64,000 nucleotides of DNA from Symbiotaphrina buchneri (GCA_001599915.1 BCIG01000014.1:186001-250000), one strand, 5' to 3'; positions 22,779 to 34,357 are shown, counted from the stretch's first letter. Numbers and translations: made by a program. Notes: generated by a model not told the origin, from the sequence alone.

Positions 22779-23825
22779 CTATGCTTTGCCTTCTGCGGCC
22801 CTCTCTTTTCGCTTCTGCTGTACCCATTCCCCCAGGGGCTTCCATATAGCCTCTTTCTCGTGAGGTCTGAGACTAGCTGCCAGCCCACTCGTACTGGTCG
22901 TTACGTACACCTTCGCTCCTTTCCAGTCCTCGCCATCTCCTAGACCCATGTTCTCCTTCTCGTCTTGCCAGCCCCAACGAAACTCATTCTTGGTAATCGG
23001 CCGTCCATATCGAGACCTCCACACGCTCTCCCAGATGCCCTTCCCCACGATACAGACGGCTTGGGGCTTAAACTTCCGAATCTTTTCTTCCAGTATCTCC
23101 ACACTGGCATCCATCTCCTCCTTACTCAGCTCGCTCTGATTCTTGCTTGGCCGCGCGACTATGTTGGTATTCCCCAGGGCGTACAGCCGGGGCAAATCCC
23201 GATCTTCCTCCGGCCGACATCGCCGATCCGTCAGCCCGCTGGAGTGGAGCAGTTTCCAGAAGAGGTTCGAAGGGTGAGAGTAAGCGTGGCCGGTCTGTGC
23301 GGTGCGGATCCCCGGGTTCACGCCGATGAAGACGCAGATGAGTCCCGGCTCCAGCACGTCCACGAGTTCCGGCAGATGTGCATACTTTGATGGAGGAGCA
23401 TACCCGCCAGCTTTCTTCCTCCGCTTGGAAGGCGAGGGTGAGGCACTGCCGGGTAAGCTGACGTCTTCGGAGGTCTGGCGTTTTAGTGGTGAAGCCGTAG
23501 CAATGGAAGTGGTTCTGGTTGTATTTGTTCGTTTGGATGGCGAGGTTTGTGTCGTGGTAACGTACGCAAAACGCTGCAGCTGCCCTTTGAAGGTTGGTTG
23601 AGGTCTATGATCTTCATCTCCCCCTTCTTCCTCTTTGATTTCTAACGCCTCTTCGCCCCTGTCGTATGCTGCAACGGGTGCCTCCTCCATTGCTGGTTCA
23701 TTTTTGACAGTCTCTGTTAAGGCAATTGTAGACCTTGGGCGTGCCCTCGGCATTGTGAAGACGGAGGCCAGCCCTAGAAGAGTGGACGCCGGCCAGCTGC
23801 GTGAAATGGCGCCTGGATGGAGCAT
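22779..23825 (-). CDS. thp1: mismatch-specific thymine/uracil DNA glycosylase (TDG/Mug family, Thp1-like)
   Basis: This enzyme starts base-excision repair by removing thymine or uracil from G:T and G:U pairs (and related lesions) in the nucleus. It is a single exon. From the upstream ATG at 23825 it codes for 348 residues; from the second ATG at 23753 it codes for 324. The active-site motif FIGVNPGIRTAQTGHAYSHPSNLFW is present, with the catalytic Asn at residue 170 (long form) or 146 (short form); YALGNTNIVARP follows, and the second motif reads VTTSTSGLAASL. The N-terminal third is charged and disordered, with SPSKR-type repeats. The second ATG has a better context (A at -3) and begins MPRARPRST. 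The extra 24 residues of the long form contain no acidic residues. The 3' end converges on the DUF7727-like gene. Confidence 0.92.
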   Translation of the reverse strand: MLHPGAISRSWPASTLLGLASVFTMPRARPRSTIALTETVKNEPAMEEAPVAAYDRGEEALEIKEEEGGDEDHRPQPTFKGQLQRFAYVTTTQTSPSKRTNTTRTTSIATASPLKRQTSEDVSLPGSASPSPSKRRKKAGGYAPPSKYAHLPELVDVLEPGLICVFIGVNPGIRTAQTGHAYSHPSNLFWKLLHSSGLTDRRCRPEEDRDLPRLYALGNTNIVARPSKNQSELSKEEMDASVEILEEKIRKFKPQAVCIVGKGIWESVWRSRYGRPITKNEFRWGWQDEKENMGLGDGEDWKGAKVYVTTSTSGLAASLRPHEKEAIWKPLGEWVQQKRKERAAEGKA

Positions 23826-24153
23826 ACAGGATCAGTCGCAGGGATGCTTCACGACTTCAATTATTATTCCTTTTCCGGGCTAGCTTCATCACGAATGCAC
23901 GTGACCGTGCAATGAGGGACCGCATGCTACGTAGTGCCATCTACTATGAGAACTGCAGGTGTCGGGGATATAGTGCTCGTTTTGAGGACCTTCTGTCTAT
24001 CTAGATAGATTTATCAGATATTTCCCCGCTGGTTGCCTTCATTTTGAGAACGCTTAATGCATGCAATTCCGTTCAAATCCACTGCCTACTGACATGACGT
24101 CAAATAGCGTGATGAGACTAACTCCTCGACCAGATCAATGCAATATCGCTACT
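23826..24153. other. intergenic, upstream of the glycosylase and downstream of rtc3
   Basis: Both neighbours are on the minus strand, so this 328-bp stretch serves as the glycosylase promoter and the rtc3 3' UTR. Nothing else is seen. Confidence 0.5.
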
Positions 24154-24643
24154 TTATGTCTGAGCAACGAATGATCCGTTGGTAAGGTTCCTGTTGCCCA
24201 CCCGACCAGACTCCTGCGGACATGTGAGCTTGAGTAATACCTTTCCTGGACGAGGCAGGCTTACCGTAGTCTCTTGCACATCACCCTTCTCCAGAATCTG
24301 TGCAACAACATCTTCTTCCTTCGATGTGCCGAACTCATTCTCTAGAGAAGCTTTGGAAGCGCCATCGAGCACACCCTGAGCGCCATGCCTGTGCAGCCCG
24401 TTAATGAAAGTTGTTTTTGTACAGGATGTCAATGACTTACTTGTGCGTGACGAAGACCTTCCAGCCGTCGACAACCTGCGCCAGTGGGATGGATTTGTCC
24501 TTCTTCCAGTCCCGGACAGCTTGGGCGCTCTCCACGATGATAATGAAGTCATCATCGTTGCCGCGATAATGGACCTTGGTCTGGCTTCCCTGACCGCTTG
24601 GGTTACCGGCGTGGGATTGCTTAGTGTGTCCACCTGGAGCCAT
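24154..24643 (-). CDS. rtc3: SBDS N-terminal-domain protein, Rtc3-like
   Basis: This is a small protein made only of the N-terminal (FYSH) domain of the SBDS family, like yeast Rtc3/Hgi1, which has been linked to RNA metabolism and telomere-capping genetics. Three exons (24643-24441, 24388-24265, 24213-24154) give 128 residues. The domain reads QTKVHYRGNDDDFIIIVES, then KDKSIPLAQVVDGWKVFVT, HKHGAQGVLDGASKASL, ENEFGTSKEEDVVAQILEKG and VQETT. The tail is ESGRVGNRNLTNGSFVAQT. Introns are 52 and 51 nt with gtaagt and gtaagc donors, and both splices fall within well-conserved text. Full-length SBDS would be about 250 residues, so this is not Sdo1. Confidence 0.9.
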
Positions 24644-25370
24644 TGTGAAAGAGTGAATCTGGTGTCGTGAGATGAGCGGTTTGGAGTGTAATTGTAGTAG
24701 TGGGTTGAGGTAATAGCTGGTGCGAAGTTTTTGACTGTTCTTCTGTGCGGTTGTGAAATCGTGAGCGGGCTGACAGAGCTTCTTTAAGAGGGAGAAAAGG
24801 CCAGTTCAAGCTGAAGGCTCGGCTAGCTACGTCATTGTTGACTGCCCTGGCCAAGCAATCCGCGGTGGGGCCAGGGGTCACTGCGGCACCTGCCTTTAGC
24901 ACGCGACCAACTTCTGGCGCGGCTTCATTTTCCACCCGTTTCCAAAGCTCAGGCAGGTCCAAGACCCCATCATGCTCTTAGCACTCATCACCATCAGTGA
25001 TCAAGCCTGGTCCTCATGATTCAGTCATTATCTATTCGTAGAAGGGTGAATGGAGAGCATTTATGAGAAAACTCCATAATAACCAGTGTCATTACTACGA
25101 TGCTTGGACTCGGATCCGTGCCTCCTCCTACCAGCTACTTATCCTAAACCATGATTCCAACCACCCAAGGCCAGCGAATCTCCAAGATTCGTAACATAGA
25201 GCAGAACCCTCCTCAGGTCTGAATAACAAGCATTCGTCGAGAATATTTCAACTGCAAACTCACAATGGATGCATGATTGCTGTTGACTTACCACACGATG
25301 AGTGAACGCCAGATCCAAAAGCGTCCTCAGCAGAGACGCTCCATGTTATGCTGCAGCCGGGTTGGTTTGG
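24644..25370. other. intergenic, upstream of rtc3 and downstream of the RhoGEF gene
   Basis: Both flanking genes lie on the minus strand. These 727 bp hold the rtc3 promoter and the RhoGEF 3' UTR. No gene or repeat is seen. Confidence 0.5.
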
Positions 25371-28300
25371 CTATCCAAACAATTTCCTGATAGCATCGGT
25401 GGAGAAAGACTTCATCACACCGGCTCTGCTGCTCCACTTCCCCTTGATATTAGCATGCTCTGTCTTCTCGTCCAGTTGCTCCGCCATATCTATCGACGGC
25501 GCTTCCCCGCTATGAATTGAGCCCCAATGTGCGCTTTTCGGACGTCTGAACACTCTTGCAGAGCTGGTCCTGGGTGGAGGCATCATTGGCTGGGATGGCA
25601 GTCGCACTTCTGCAGGCCCTCTCCCTGAGCCCTCACCGGCAGTCAGCTTATCGAGATCGGCCTTGGATAGTCCATCTTGACCTTTGCGAACAGCTTCAGT
25701 AATGGAATCTTCGGCTTCTTCTTCTTTCATGCTTAACTGTGGGATCGAAGAATGACTGGCGGACCGCTTCGTGAAGTTTGTAAGGCTTGCTATGCTCAGC
25801 TTCCGCATCATTGAGCTAGCGGAGGCACGAAGAGGACGTTCTGGCTTCTTAACTCCCATACCAGGGTAGGGAAGAATATCACTCGTCCAAACGTCTGCCA
25901 ATGCCGCTTCCATGCGGATACGGTCAGAACGCTTGGGAGCCAATATAGGCGCCTTATTAGTAGGTGCAGCTGCCACTGATTGCGAGCGATTCAGCTGCGG
26001 TGATGGAGGGAATGGATCAGCTCCGTCCTTTAGGGCATGCGTATTTCGAATGATAACGTGGCATGTGTTTGCCTTTGCTCCGACGGTAGTAGCTCGCTGT
26101 ATGGAAATCCGACGAGCAAGTGTGCCTGGCTGCCCGAATATTGGACCGATAGGCTTGATTTCTAGAATCATAGCGGACAGGAGCTGTGCAGGGCTTGGAC
26201 GATCGGCGGGCGTGCCCTCACTCTCAGCAATAGACCTCTCCTGCAGACGATTTCTCCACTCCATTTCCTCCTTTGCTGAACATGCGCTCAGAATCACCTC
26301 GTACAGATGGTGGTCGTATTCGAACATTAGCTTCCAAGTGAAGAGTGCACCTGGACATTGCAGGCCTAGGCAGGTATGCAGTCAGAACAGATAGTAATTC
26401 CACGGCTATTGACCTTACCTTTGCCAGTCTCAGCTTCTCTGACCTTCATATCTTGAACATTGATTGCCATTACGACCTGATAAGCGGCGTCGGATTTCCT
26501 GGGTGTGGCCATGACCATGAGTGATTTGAACAAGACACATAGCATATATTGTCCCTGCACGTTCTCGTTGCTTTGCCAGGCGACATGCAGCACACCGCAG
26601 AGTTGAACATGGCCAAGTAGCCGTAGTGTTGCGACTGAAGCAGCAGTTGAGGGAATATCCTTTCGGACAATAAGCTTGAGGCTTGCAGGCGGGTCAGCAT
26701 TCTCACCGAGTCTCCAAATACTAGTCTCTCCTGTAACAACCAAGTCTTCTGCATGCGGTCCCTGGTCTTTGGATCTCTATATGCTCTGTTGATTTCGTCT
26801 ACAGTCTCCCGCAATCGACCCAGAGTCTTGTCAAGTTCCGCATAAGATTCTGGACAATCGCACACCGGCGTGCACAGACGCAAATCCACAAACAAGAGAG
26901 GATATTTGCAGACGCGCTGGATAGGCTACAACGCCTTGTTAGAGAACCTGAACAATAGCTTGCAAGGAAAGCTCACCTTGATCAGTAAATCTGCAAAGGT
27001 CAAGCTTTTTGATCCATTAGCTTCAGCGCTGTTTATGGATGCCACACAGTTGGCAAGTGCTTCTATTCCCTTCTCGTAGGCTTGCCAAGTGGGAAGGCTC
27101 CTGTAGACCGATGCCACGTCCTGTACCATCATCTCGTGTTGAGCACTATACTCCTCATAGGCAAAGAACCTGCTCATCTAGGCAAGCTCTTAGCAAGAAC
27201 TTCTACTCCAGGGATGACCACTGCCTACCGTCCGTCCAAATATACGAGCAACCTCAGCGGCTACTTCTGGCTCTGCAGTAAGTGGCGTCACATTAACTTC
27301 TGAAGGCCGTACAACGTCGATCGATCGCCTTGCGGTCCTCAAGCCTGGACCATCCATCTCACGAGTCGGAATGCTTTGCATACTGCGCCAACGGATATGC
27401 CCAGGGCGGGGAGTGTGAAGTTGAGCCTTGGCGTTAGGGTCTCTCAAGGAATCCGATTGAGGAATAACGCGGTGCAGCTGTTCCAGTATCTCTTCGTGAA
27501 GTCGAAGGATTTCAGTGAGGTTCTGACGGATAGTATGCTGAATCTGATAGAAGACGAGAGGCATGGAAGCTAAGAGGTTGAAGTAGATCTGTTGGTCGGG
27601 ATGAGCCACTATCCACCGTGAGCAGGAGCACATTGTACGTACATTGACTAAGATCTTCAGATCAGCGATATAGCTTTCTTCGCTGCTAACGACCTCCTCG
27701 AGGATCTGCCGACGCTTGACAGCTCGGGTTCTGACAGCATTATCAATTCCAGGAGTCAAAGGAGCATTTTGGCTGTCGGTCGAAAGTCTAACGCCGCTGT
27801 TGGAGTTCCGACTGCTCCTGGTTCCGCTCCTCATGCGCCCCGGTCCTGCAGGTTTCGAAGCAGGAGCAATAGTACTGGCAAGAGTGATACTAGCAGTCTT
27901 GACCGCCGAGACAAATCCAGAAGAAGCATGAGAGGAAGACTTTCGCCGCAATGACCTTGTTTGGCTGGCGTTCTGCAGCTGTACGTCAATGCCGATAGAG
28001 TCCTGTAAGCTCAGTTCTCGGGCTGTTGGTGTTAACTGACGCTTTTCGCCTTTTCGCCGGAGTGAGCTGATCCACCGCTTGAATGGAGCATTTTGCCCAT
28101 GGGCAGAAGCAAACGATTTTGCCCTTCTCAGGCCTCGTTCGCCTGTTGTCTCCACATGAGGCTGGTCTTCCAGCGACTCGCGGCCATGATTTAGACCCTC
28201 CACAACAGTTCCCGTGTCAGACTGCGAGGGTTCAACTTGGGCACTATCAGCTTTGTCGAGATCCACTTCTTCAAGGCCAGAAGCTTCCTGCTCTAAAGCA

Positions 28301-28662
28301 CGAGGCCCACAGGCTTTAGGTGGTGGAGGTATCTCTGTTCCCCAGCTGGACCTGCGAGACTGGTTGGTCGATGCTTTTCTGGATGCAACAGCATTGTTTG
28401 CTGAGATTCGCAAGAGGTCTAAGGTCGACTGTGAGACTGAACGAGGCTTCTCGTTCTCATTCCCATACTGGTACTCTGAAGACTTGATCGAGCGGGCTGA
28501 ACCGCCAGGACTGACAGCGGTTCCACAAGCGCTAGGGCTGCTAAGGTTTCGAGACGCGTAATGGCCACTAAAAAGCAGAGAGCTGGGTGTAGAGTGGGTT
28601 TGATTCTCCGATGGTCGAGCATCAAAAGCGCTTGTAGGGAAGGCTGGCATTAGTGCAGTCAT
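25371..28662 (-). CDS. Rho guanine nucleotide exchange factor (DH-PH protein)
   Basis: The product should activate a Rho-type GTPase at the plasma membrane by GDP release. Six exons are proposed: 28662-27643, 27588-27229, 27177-26977, 26925-26707, 26659-26419 and 26365-25371, about 1011 residues. The first 310 residues are Ser-rich and disordered. The DH domain begins near residue 317 (RRQILEEVVSSEESYIADLKILVN) and includes the core IKPIQRVCKYPLLF across the exon 3/4 junction. A PH-like domain follows (LLGHVQLCGVLHVAW, QYMLCVLFKSLMVM, ALFTWKLMFEYDHHLYEVILS). The C terminus is Ser/Pro-rich and ends MKSFSTDAIRKLFG. Intron 4 is uncertain: only an AAG acceptor near 26660 reconciles the frames, losing a few residues between the two domains. 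The start MTALMPAFPTS is the first plausible ATG. Which Rho protein it serves cannot be told. Confidence 0.86.
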
Positions 28663-29438
28663 GACTGACAGATAGGATTTGGACTGAAGGACTGCAGGAC
28701 GAAAGAAAGCCCGTGCAGGGAGACTCGAGCATATCATCCACAGCTGGGTTCTTGCTGAGAAGATGCGCTCGGAACTGTGTTTGTGAAGCAGCAAATTAAG
28801 CAATGATGGAGGATCTGAACACTGGAAGAGAATGGAAGTCACTTGGTTTGAAGGTCGCCGAGTAACATTGCAAAGACAGAAAGTCAATATTGCGCATGAG
28901 GCATGTGCTCTCAGGTTGATCGGGAAGTAGGCAATTAGTAAATATCCATGAAAGGAAGGCACGCCTCTGCACTGTCGACAAAGATGACGTGGAAAGAAGT
29001 ATTCCGGTATGAGGCCAAGTCACAGGCACTCCACAGCAAGGGAAATCGAGCAATAATATTGTCATTGCTACTAACGACATTTGTTGGGACAAACATCTTT
29101 CACAGCTAACCCAGGCCGAGCTCTTTACGCAGAGTCAACGATAGCTGAAGTAGAGGTGCAGGTTGGGAGAGTCGATACACATCAATCATTATTTTCAACC
29201 CCTGTGCAATAGATAGGGGTACGTGCACGGACCTCCGTTGCTACGATTTAGTCGGATCGTCACCTTCAGACAAAGCAAAAGGCGCCCCGCACGCATCATT
29301 ATTATTGCTCTTACCGTTTGTGCTTGTGCGCACAGCACCTCAACTATCTTACGCTTCATTCATATCACGTAGCTCCTACTCTCTTTTCCGACTCTCAGTT
29401 CCTACAGGCCAGATATCTCTTGCTGCGATCAGCACCAC
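28663..29438. promoter_or_regulatory. divergent intergenic region, RhoGEF / nas2
   Basis: These 776 bp separate divergent starts. No supported gene lies here. The minus-strand frame upstream of 28662 stays open, but it lacks family content and is taken as leader. Confidence 0.5.
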
Positions 29439-30343
29439 ATGGGTCTCCCTATGGACGACATCCATGCGCCTACGGTCTCTTCCGGACCTACTTCCGGGGC
29501 AGCTGCTTCCAACGGTGTCGCCAAAGACAAGCTGCCTTTAATGGAGCTCATAAATGAAAAGGATCGAGTGGAAGCGGAGTTGAGAGCCCTTGGAGGCGTT
29601 CTGGAATCTGTGAGTAGTCAAGCTTGTTGCTGATCAGACTGTGACTGACGTGGGCCATTCTTCTGAAGCACGGAGTAAATATGAACACGCCACTGACAAC
29701 CTTCGACGGCTTCCCGCGGGATGATCTGGACATTGCTCAGAGTGAGAGATATGCTCCCATAACGAGCATTTGAGTCTTCGCTTATGCCCTTCTAGTTCGG
29801 ACCACAAGAGCTCGTATAATCCACTTGAAGAATGATTGGAAAGACTTGATGGGACGAATAGAAGCGGGCCTTCACGCCCATTACGCTTCTATAACTGCCC
29901 AAGCTTCAACACAAGCAGCATCCTCATTACCTACGAACTCTGCTTCGGGTCTAGCTCTTGTGGGTGAGGATGAGTCGGCACCGTCAGATATCATCGAGAC
30001 GCCATTCGCGAGAGTCAACACAGTGGTACCAGGAAGCCCAGCAGACCAAGCAGGATTGAAGCCTGGCGATGGGATCAGGCGGTTCGGACCCGTCTTCTGG
30101 ATGAATCATGAAAAGCTCAGCAAGGTTGCTGAAACCGTGCAAAGAAATGAGGGGGTGAGTTTTTCGCGCTAAATGCTTGATATGTTGGGATCCTCTGGAG
30201 GCTAATAATCCATACAGCGCCCTATCTTGGTGAAGGTTCAACGAAGATCAGGAGACTCCAGTGAAGAATTGCGTCTACAACTGACTCCAAGGCGTGACTG
30301 GGGAGGCCGCGGCCTGCTCGGATGCCATCTCCTACCAGCTTAA
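29439..30343 (+). CDS. nas2: 26S proteasome assembly chaperone Nas2 (PSMD9 / p27)
   Basis: Nas2 binds the C-terminal tail of the ATPase Rpt5 during base assembly of the 26S proteasome. Four exons (29439-29609, 29669-29741, 29796-30154, 30218-30343) give 242 residues. The N-terminal helical domain reads LMELINEKDRVEAELRALGG and, after intron 1, HGVNMNTPLTTFDGFPRDDLDIAQ, then IRTTRARIIHLKNDWKDLM. The PDZ domain shows PFARVNTVVPGSPADQAGLKPGD and the end ILVKVQRRSG. Intron 1 ends in gaag (an AAG acceptor), which is well supported because both flanking words are conserved. ATGs at 29439 and 29451 are both possible starts. The Ran gene follows in the same direction 643 bp away. Confidence 0.92.
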
Positions 30344-30986
30344 TCGACCTCCTCTTTTCTGACGTTTTACGAAGGATACGTGGAAAAACGGACGCCTGTG
30401 TTTTACGGAGTCACATTAACGTCTTGACGTCCAATCATCATTGAAGCAGCGAAGGCGCATCTGAATCGGGGTCGGGATATCTTGGATGGCGTTCATGACC
30501 CGGGCCGATAGCATCAGATACCTCTGCTTTTTAGCATATACTTAGAAGTATTCAAACCCAAGATCAGTCGAATCTATAGCCATCCCAGTACAGAAACCAC
30601 GGGATATTTTCCTTTGTACTTCTCACTTATTGAACCTTCATGAAATTCAGAATCACGTGGCTGGCTTAGTAATCCTGCCGTTGCTCAGGCAAATTTGTGA
30701 GGAGCTAGCGAGTGCTGGCCGAACTTGACCGCCTCGCCATGTCATTCAAGTGATCCCACCTCCAGCACCACCATCAAACCCAATCAAATCTGCATCCCAT
30801 CAGTTTTTCCCCCACGCACCGAATAAAAGGTCAGTCTACATCTTATTTTGCTTGAACTGGTTCAGCTCTACAACCTCCGGCTCTTTGTCTCAGTTGATGC
30901 GGTACTGACTTGACTTTAGTCGCCTTTTCCTCCTGATTCTCTTCGTCGATCGTCACTAGCGAAAATCTCCACTAGATAACATCACC
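30344..30986. promoter_or_regulatory. nas2 3' region and Ran promoter/leader
   Basis: No gene is seen. The right end is a pyrimidine-rich leader (ccttttcctcctgattctc, about 30923-30941) typical of a strongly expressed fungal gene. A possible 5'-UTR intron is listed separately. Confidence 0.5.
30830..30919 (+). other. possible 5'-UTR intron of the Ran gene
   Basis: The stretch begins gtcagt and ends with an actgact branch-like site followed by ctttag, just upstream of the pyrimidine-rich leader and the ATG at 30987. RNA evidence would be needed; leader introns are common in highly expressed fungal genes. Confidence 0.4.
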
Positions 30987-31888
30987 ATGGCTGAGGCGGC
31001 AGCATCAAATGTGCCTACCTTCAAGCTCGTCCTTGTCGGCGACGGTGGTACTGGCAAGGTACATTTCCCTGATGTCTTGGACGGTTGTTACATGTCTGCG
31101 AGCCTCGGCGCCGTCCGTCGCCGCCGAGTGGGCGCGGACAATGAGCTCTATCATAGCTATCCCTACATTCTAGACGATGGTCGCTGATAGTTCCATCATC
31201 ACAGACTACATTCGTGAAGCGTCACTTGACTGGTGAATTCGAGAAGAAATACATCGCCACACTTGGTGTGGAAGTTCACCCTCTGGGCTTCACAACGGTA
31301 CATCAACCGCTCATTATCATTACTGGGCACAGCTAACGGTCATCAGAACTTGGGTCCTATCCAGTTCGATGTGTGGGATACTGCGGGACAGGAGAAGTTC
31401 GGCGGTCTGCGTGATGGATACTACATCAACGGACAGTGTGGAATCATCATGTTTGATGTGACGTCTCGTATCACATACAAGAACGTTCCCAACTGGCACC
31501 GTAAGCCCGAGCTGTCCTTATTCGCGAGAGCCACGACTCACATCATATAGGTGACCTTGTCCGTGTCTGCGAGAACATCCCTATCGTCCTTTGCGGCAAC
31601 AAGGTCGATGTGAAGGAGCGTAAGGTGAAGGCAAAGACCATCACCTTCCACCGGAAGAAGAACCTCCAGTACTACGATATCTCTGCCAAGTCCAACTACA
31701 ACTTTGAGAAGCCTTTCCTGTGGCTGGCGAGGAAATTAGTCGGCAACCAGAGCTTGGAGTTCGTAGCCGCACCCGCTCTTGCTCCGCCTACCGTCCAGGT
31801 CGACGAGGCCCTCCTGCAACAGTACCAGAAGGAGATGCAAGATGCAGCACAAATGCCTCTTCCCGACGAGGAGGATCCTGATTTGTAG
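30987..31888 (+). CDS. gsp1: Ran GTPase (Gsp1 / Spi1)
   Basis: Ran drives nuclear import and export and spindle assembly through its nucleotide cycle. Four exons (30987-31058, 31205-31297, 31347-31500, 31551-31888) give 218 residues. G motifs are complete: GDGGTGKTTF (residues 18-27, completed by the first splice), effector region [28 protein letters not shown] and [12 protein letters not shown]. The acidic C-terminal tail ends DEEDPDL, as the family requires for RanBP1 binding. Intron 1 is 146 nt, about three times the usual length here; introns 2 and 3 are 49 and 50 nt. The protein is slightly longer than yeast Gsp1 because of the alanine-rich start. Confidence 0.96.
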
Positions 31889-34357
31889 ATGGTCAACTTC
31901 GGCATCCGGGAAAGGGCGTTCACTGCTACATGCTGGCTTATGGAGCCTCGGGAGTCGTCGGGGAGTCTAGGGGAGGTTCCCTGTCAAGCCGACGAGGTAG
32001 CGTGAACGGCCAGCCTGGCTTTCCAACATCTTTCCCAGACTTCCAAATGAGCTTTGGTCCTTTTATGCTTCTTGCCCAGCGGAAGATGCTTGCACTGGAT
32101 GATGGATGATGGATGGGTGGAAGGATATAGATTAGCTAGCTTTCATAGTCGGCCCCGGCCATCCAGCTTTTCAATGACTAAACGAATCAGCATCGCTATG
32201 TTCTCATGTCAGCACCACCCAGGAGTTGGTCAGACTGCCGTGCCAAGCTCATCTCGAGCGTCACCATGACCTAGTCCTGACAGACTCATTCAGGGACATA
32301 GAGCCCACTCAAGCCTGACTGTATTGATCATCAGGTTTCGGGTGAGGAGATAAGCTGACTGTCTCAAGAAACTGTCCACATTTAGGAGATCGACACGGAC
32401 AACCATCTTGATTGTCTAGAGATTGACTTGAGAGTAAATGTCCTTTGCATTTGCAATTGCGAGCACATTAAGCACCTGGGAATTGAGTAGCCATTCCGGC
32501 GGGATAAGACGACTGCCCGAAGGTTTTTATATAAAGTAGAAAGCTGGAAGCTACGTGGTCCTTTGAGGAAGGATGTTTTGGGACGCACACTTAAGCATGA
32601 GAAGAGCTTGATCAAGAGGCCATCCATATCGGAAAATTCCTACCTTATGTCACCTCAATTACTGCGCGGTTAGCAACGGATAGCCACCCGCTGACTTCGG
32701 AGAGACTCGAGCCAAGAAGGCGCCCTCCGTGCTACAAGATATCCGACTCGTTGCGTAGAACGGTGAGGAAGGTTGGCCGCGTTGAACCAAGCGGTGTCCC
32801 TTTCGGGTAACTGCTTGCGATGGCCGGGTTCGATGGCCCAGGCGTCGAACCCACGTGCTTCCGCCGGCCGGCGGGGACCGAAAAGGAGAGGGAACAACAA
32901 TGGAGACCTTTCCCCCACTTTAGCGGACAACCACCACCTTGCTGGCTACCTGTCTACAGAGTACGACCTTACACTAAAATAACATTTTATGAGTCTGAAT
33001 ATCGATGACTGTTGCCTGCGATGGGACGGTGTGCTGTATACGACGCAATACGCCATATCAGGATAGAATTGAATGAAATGACGTCCTCATTTAGCACCCT
33101 TAGGTTTACAAATTCAAAAATAATAATATCGCGCACCAACAATTTCAAAATTTCTCTCTCTTCTCGACGGTACGATGCTTGGCTTGATGCCGGAATTGCG
33201 ACAACTCGCGTGTAGCTGCGCATAGGGATCGCGATGTGTCATGAGCGCGACGCAGCTAGGCTCGACCTTCGGTTAGGGGAATGTGGGGATGGGCTAAGTC
33301 GGCGTGTGTCGGCGCGGTTAACCAGCGATATTCCTTCAGCAGTCTCACGAGCAGGATCGATGTCGTCCACAGGGCGTAAGAAAAGCAATGGATTGAGAAT
33401 ATTTATTATTTTCATTATTCAGAATAATCGTTGGCATTGGATGAGACACAGTCATCGGTCATTATTAATGTTCGTTCTGGCGCTTTCAATTACCTCAATT
33501 GGCATGGAGGATGATGGTGAAAGGAAGAGCAGATGACTTGCCATTGCTGACAAAACCCTAAGGGCAAGCCATCCATCCCACCAGCATTTTGGATGTTTGC
33601 GGGAACAGGAATAGTGGTTGCAATGCAAGCAGAAAGCCGGGAACCTTTTGGAGAAAGGGGAGAATGCGCCCTTTCAGCGATTCGTCCAGCATTGGGAAAG
33701 GCTTGAAGCCGGACCGAAGTATGAGTAATGATAGCAATATGGCCAGTGCGGTCAGATGAGACGGGTTGTCGAAACCTTGTCGGTCCCAAGGGCGCCACAC
33801 TAACCGCGCATCCTGGGCTAGGGCCTAGGCAGCCCTTTCTTTGCATTGTTTAACTCCGTTCATCGGTCATATGTCAACTGCAAGGCGCATGCATCCTTCT
33901 GCTGGGGACGGCCGAGCCCCGCAGGCAACGCTTTGAAGAAAGAAAGCCAGAAAGCCAAAAGGTATGGAAAAGGTAAAAGGGTATTGACCGAAAACTTTCT
34001 TTTCCCACATGCCGACCATCGGTGTAGCCCTTGCACGGAGTAGTATGTAAGCCATCCCAAGGGTGAGTCAATTGCTATTCTCGACGTCAACAGACCGCCT
34101 ACAGGGGGTCGGCCGAGCTCCTGAGGCAGCAACTTTATATATCTCTCATCTTCCTCCTCCCGGTACTCGAAGATGTATAAGAATTGCTATCAATTGAGTT
34201 TCCACAATTTGCCTGATCACTATCATCGATCATTGAAGGTCATACCTCCGTTTCAATAACTGTAGGGGAAACACCTTCTACTTTTCTCGATTTTACTTTC
34301 TCCTCCCTGCTCTCCTCCTTGCCATATATCAATTCCCTCCTCTCAGCAGACCCGAGC
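31889..34357. other. 2.5-kb gene-free stretch before the arrestin-like gene
   Basis: No frame resembles a protein family, and several open frames lack an ATG. The centre (about 33060-33150 and 33390-33480) is A/T-rich. Visible structures are an 8-bp hairpin at 32826-32852, a GC palindrome at 32861-32874, and two imperfect copies of a 31-bp sequence at about 33904 and 34104. A tatata run at 34134-34143 could serve as a TATA box for the next gene. I cannot name any element here. Confidence 0.5.
32826..32852. repeat. short hairpin with facing ggttcga arms
   Basis: The arms gggttcga (32826-32833) and tcgaaccc (32845-32852) are perfect complements around an 11-nt loop. Each arm resembles a tRNA T-arm/B-box, but neither strand folds into a cloverleaf by eye. 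Confidence 0.6.

Noticed and set aside
32800-32860. tRNA-like ggttcga sequences on both strands
   Set aside because: No acceptor stem, D-arm or A-box could be placed at the right distance on either strand.
34319-34357. upstream start of the arrestin-like gene
   Set aside because: The codon at 34319 is TTG; the first ATG in frame is 34358.
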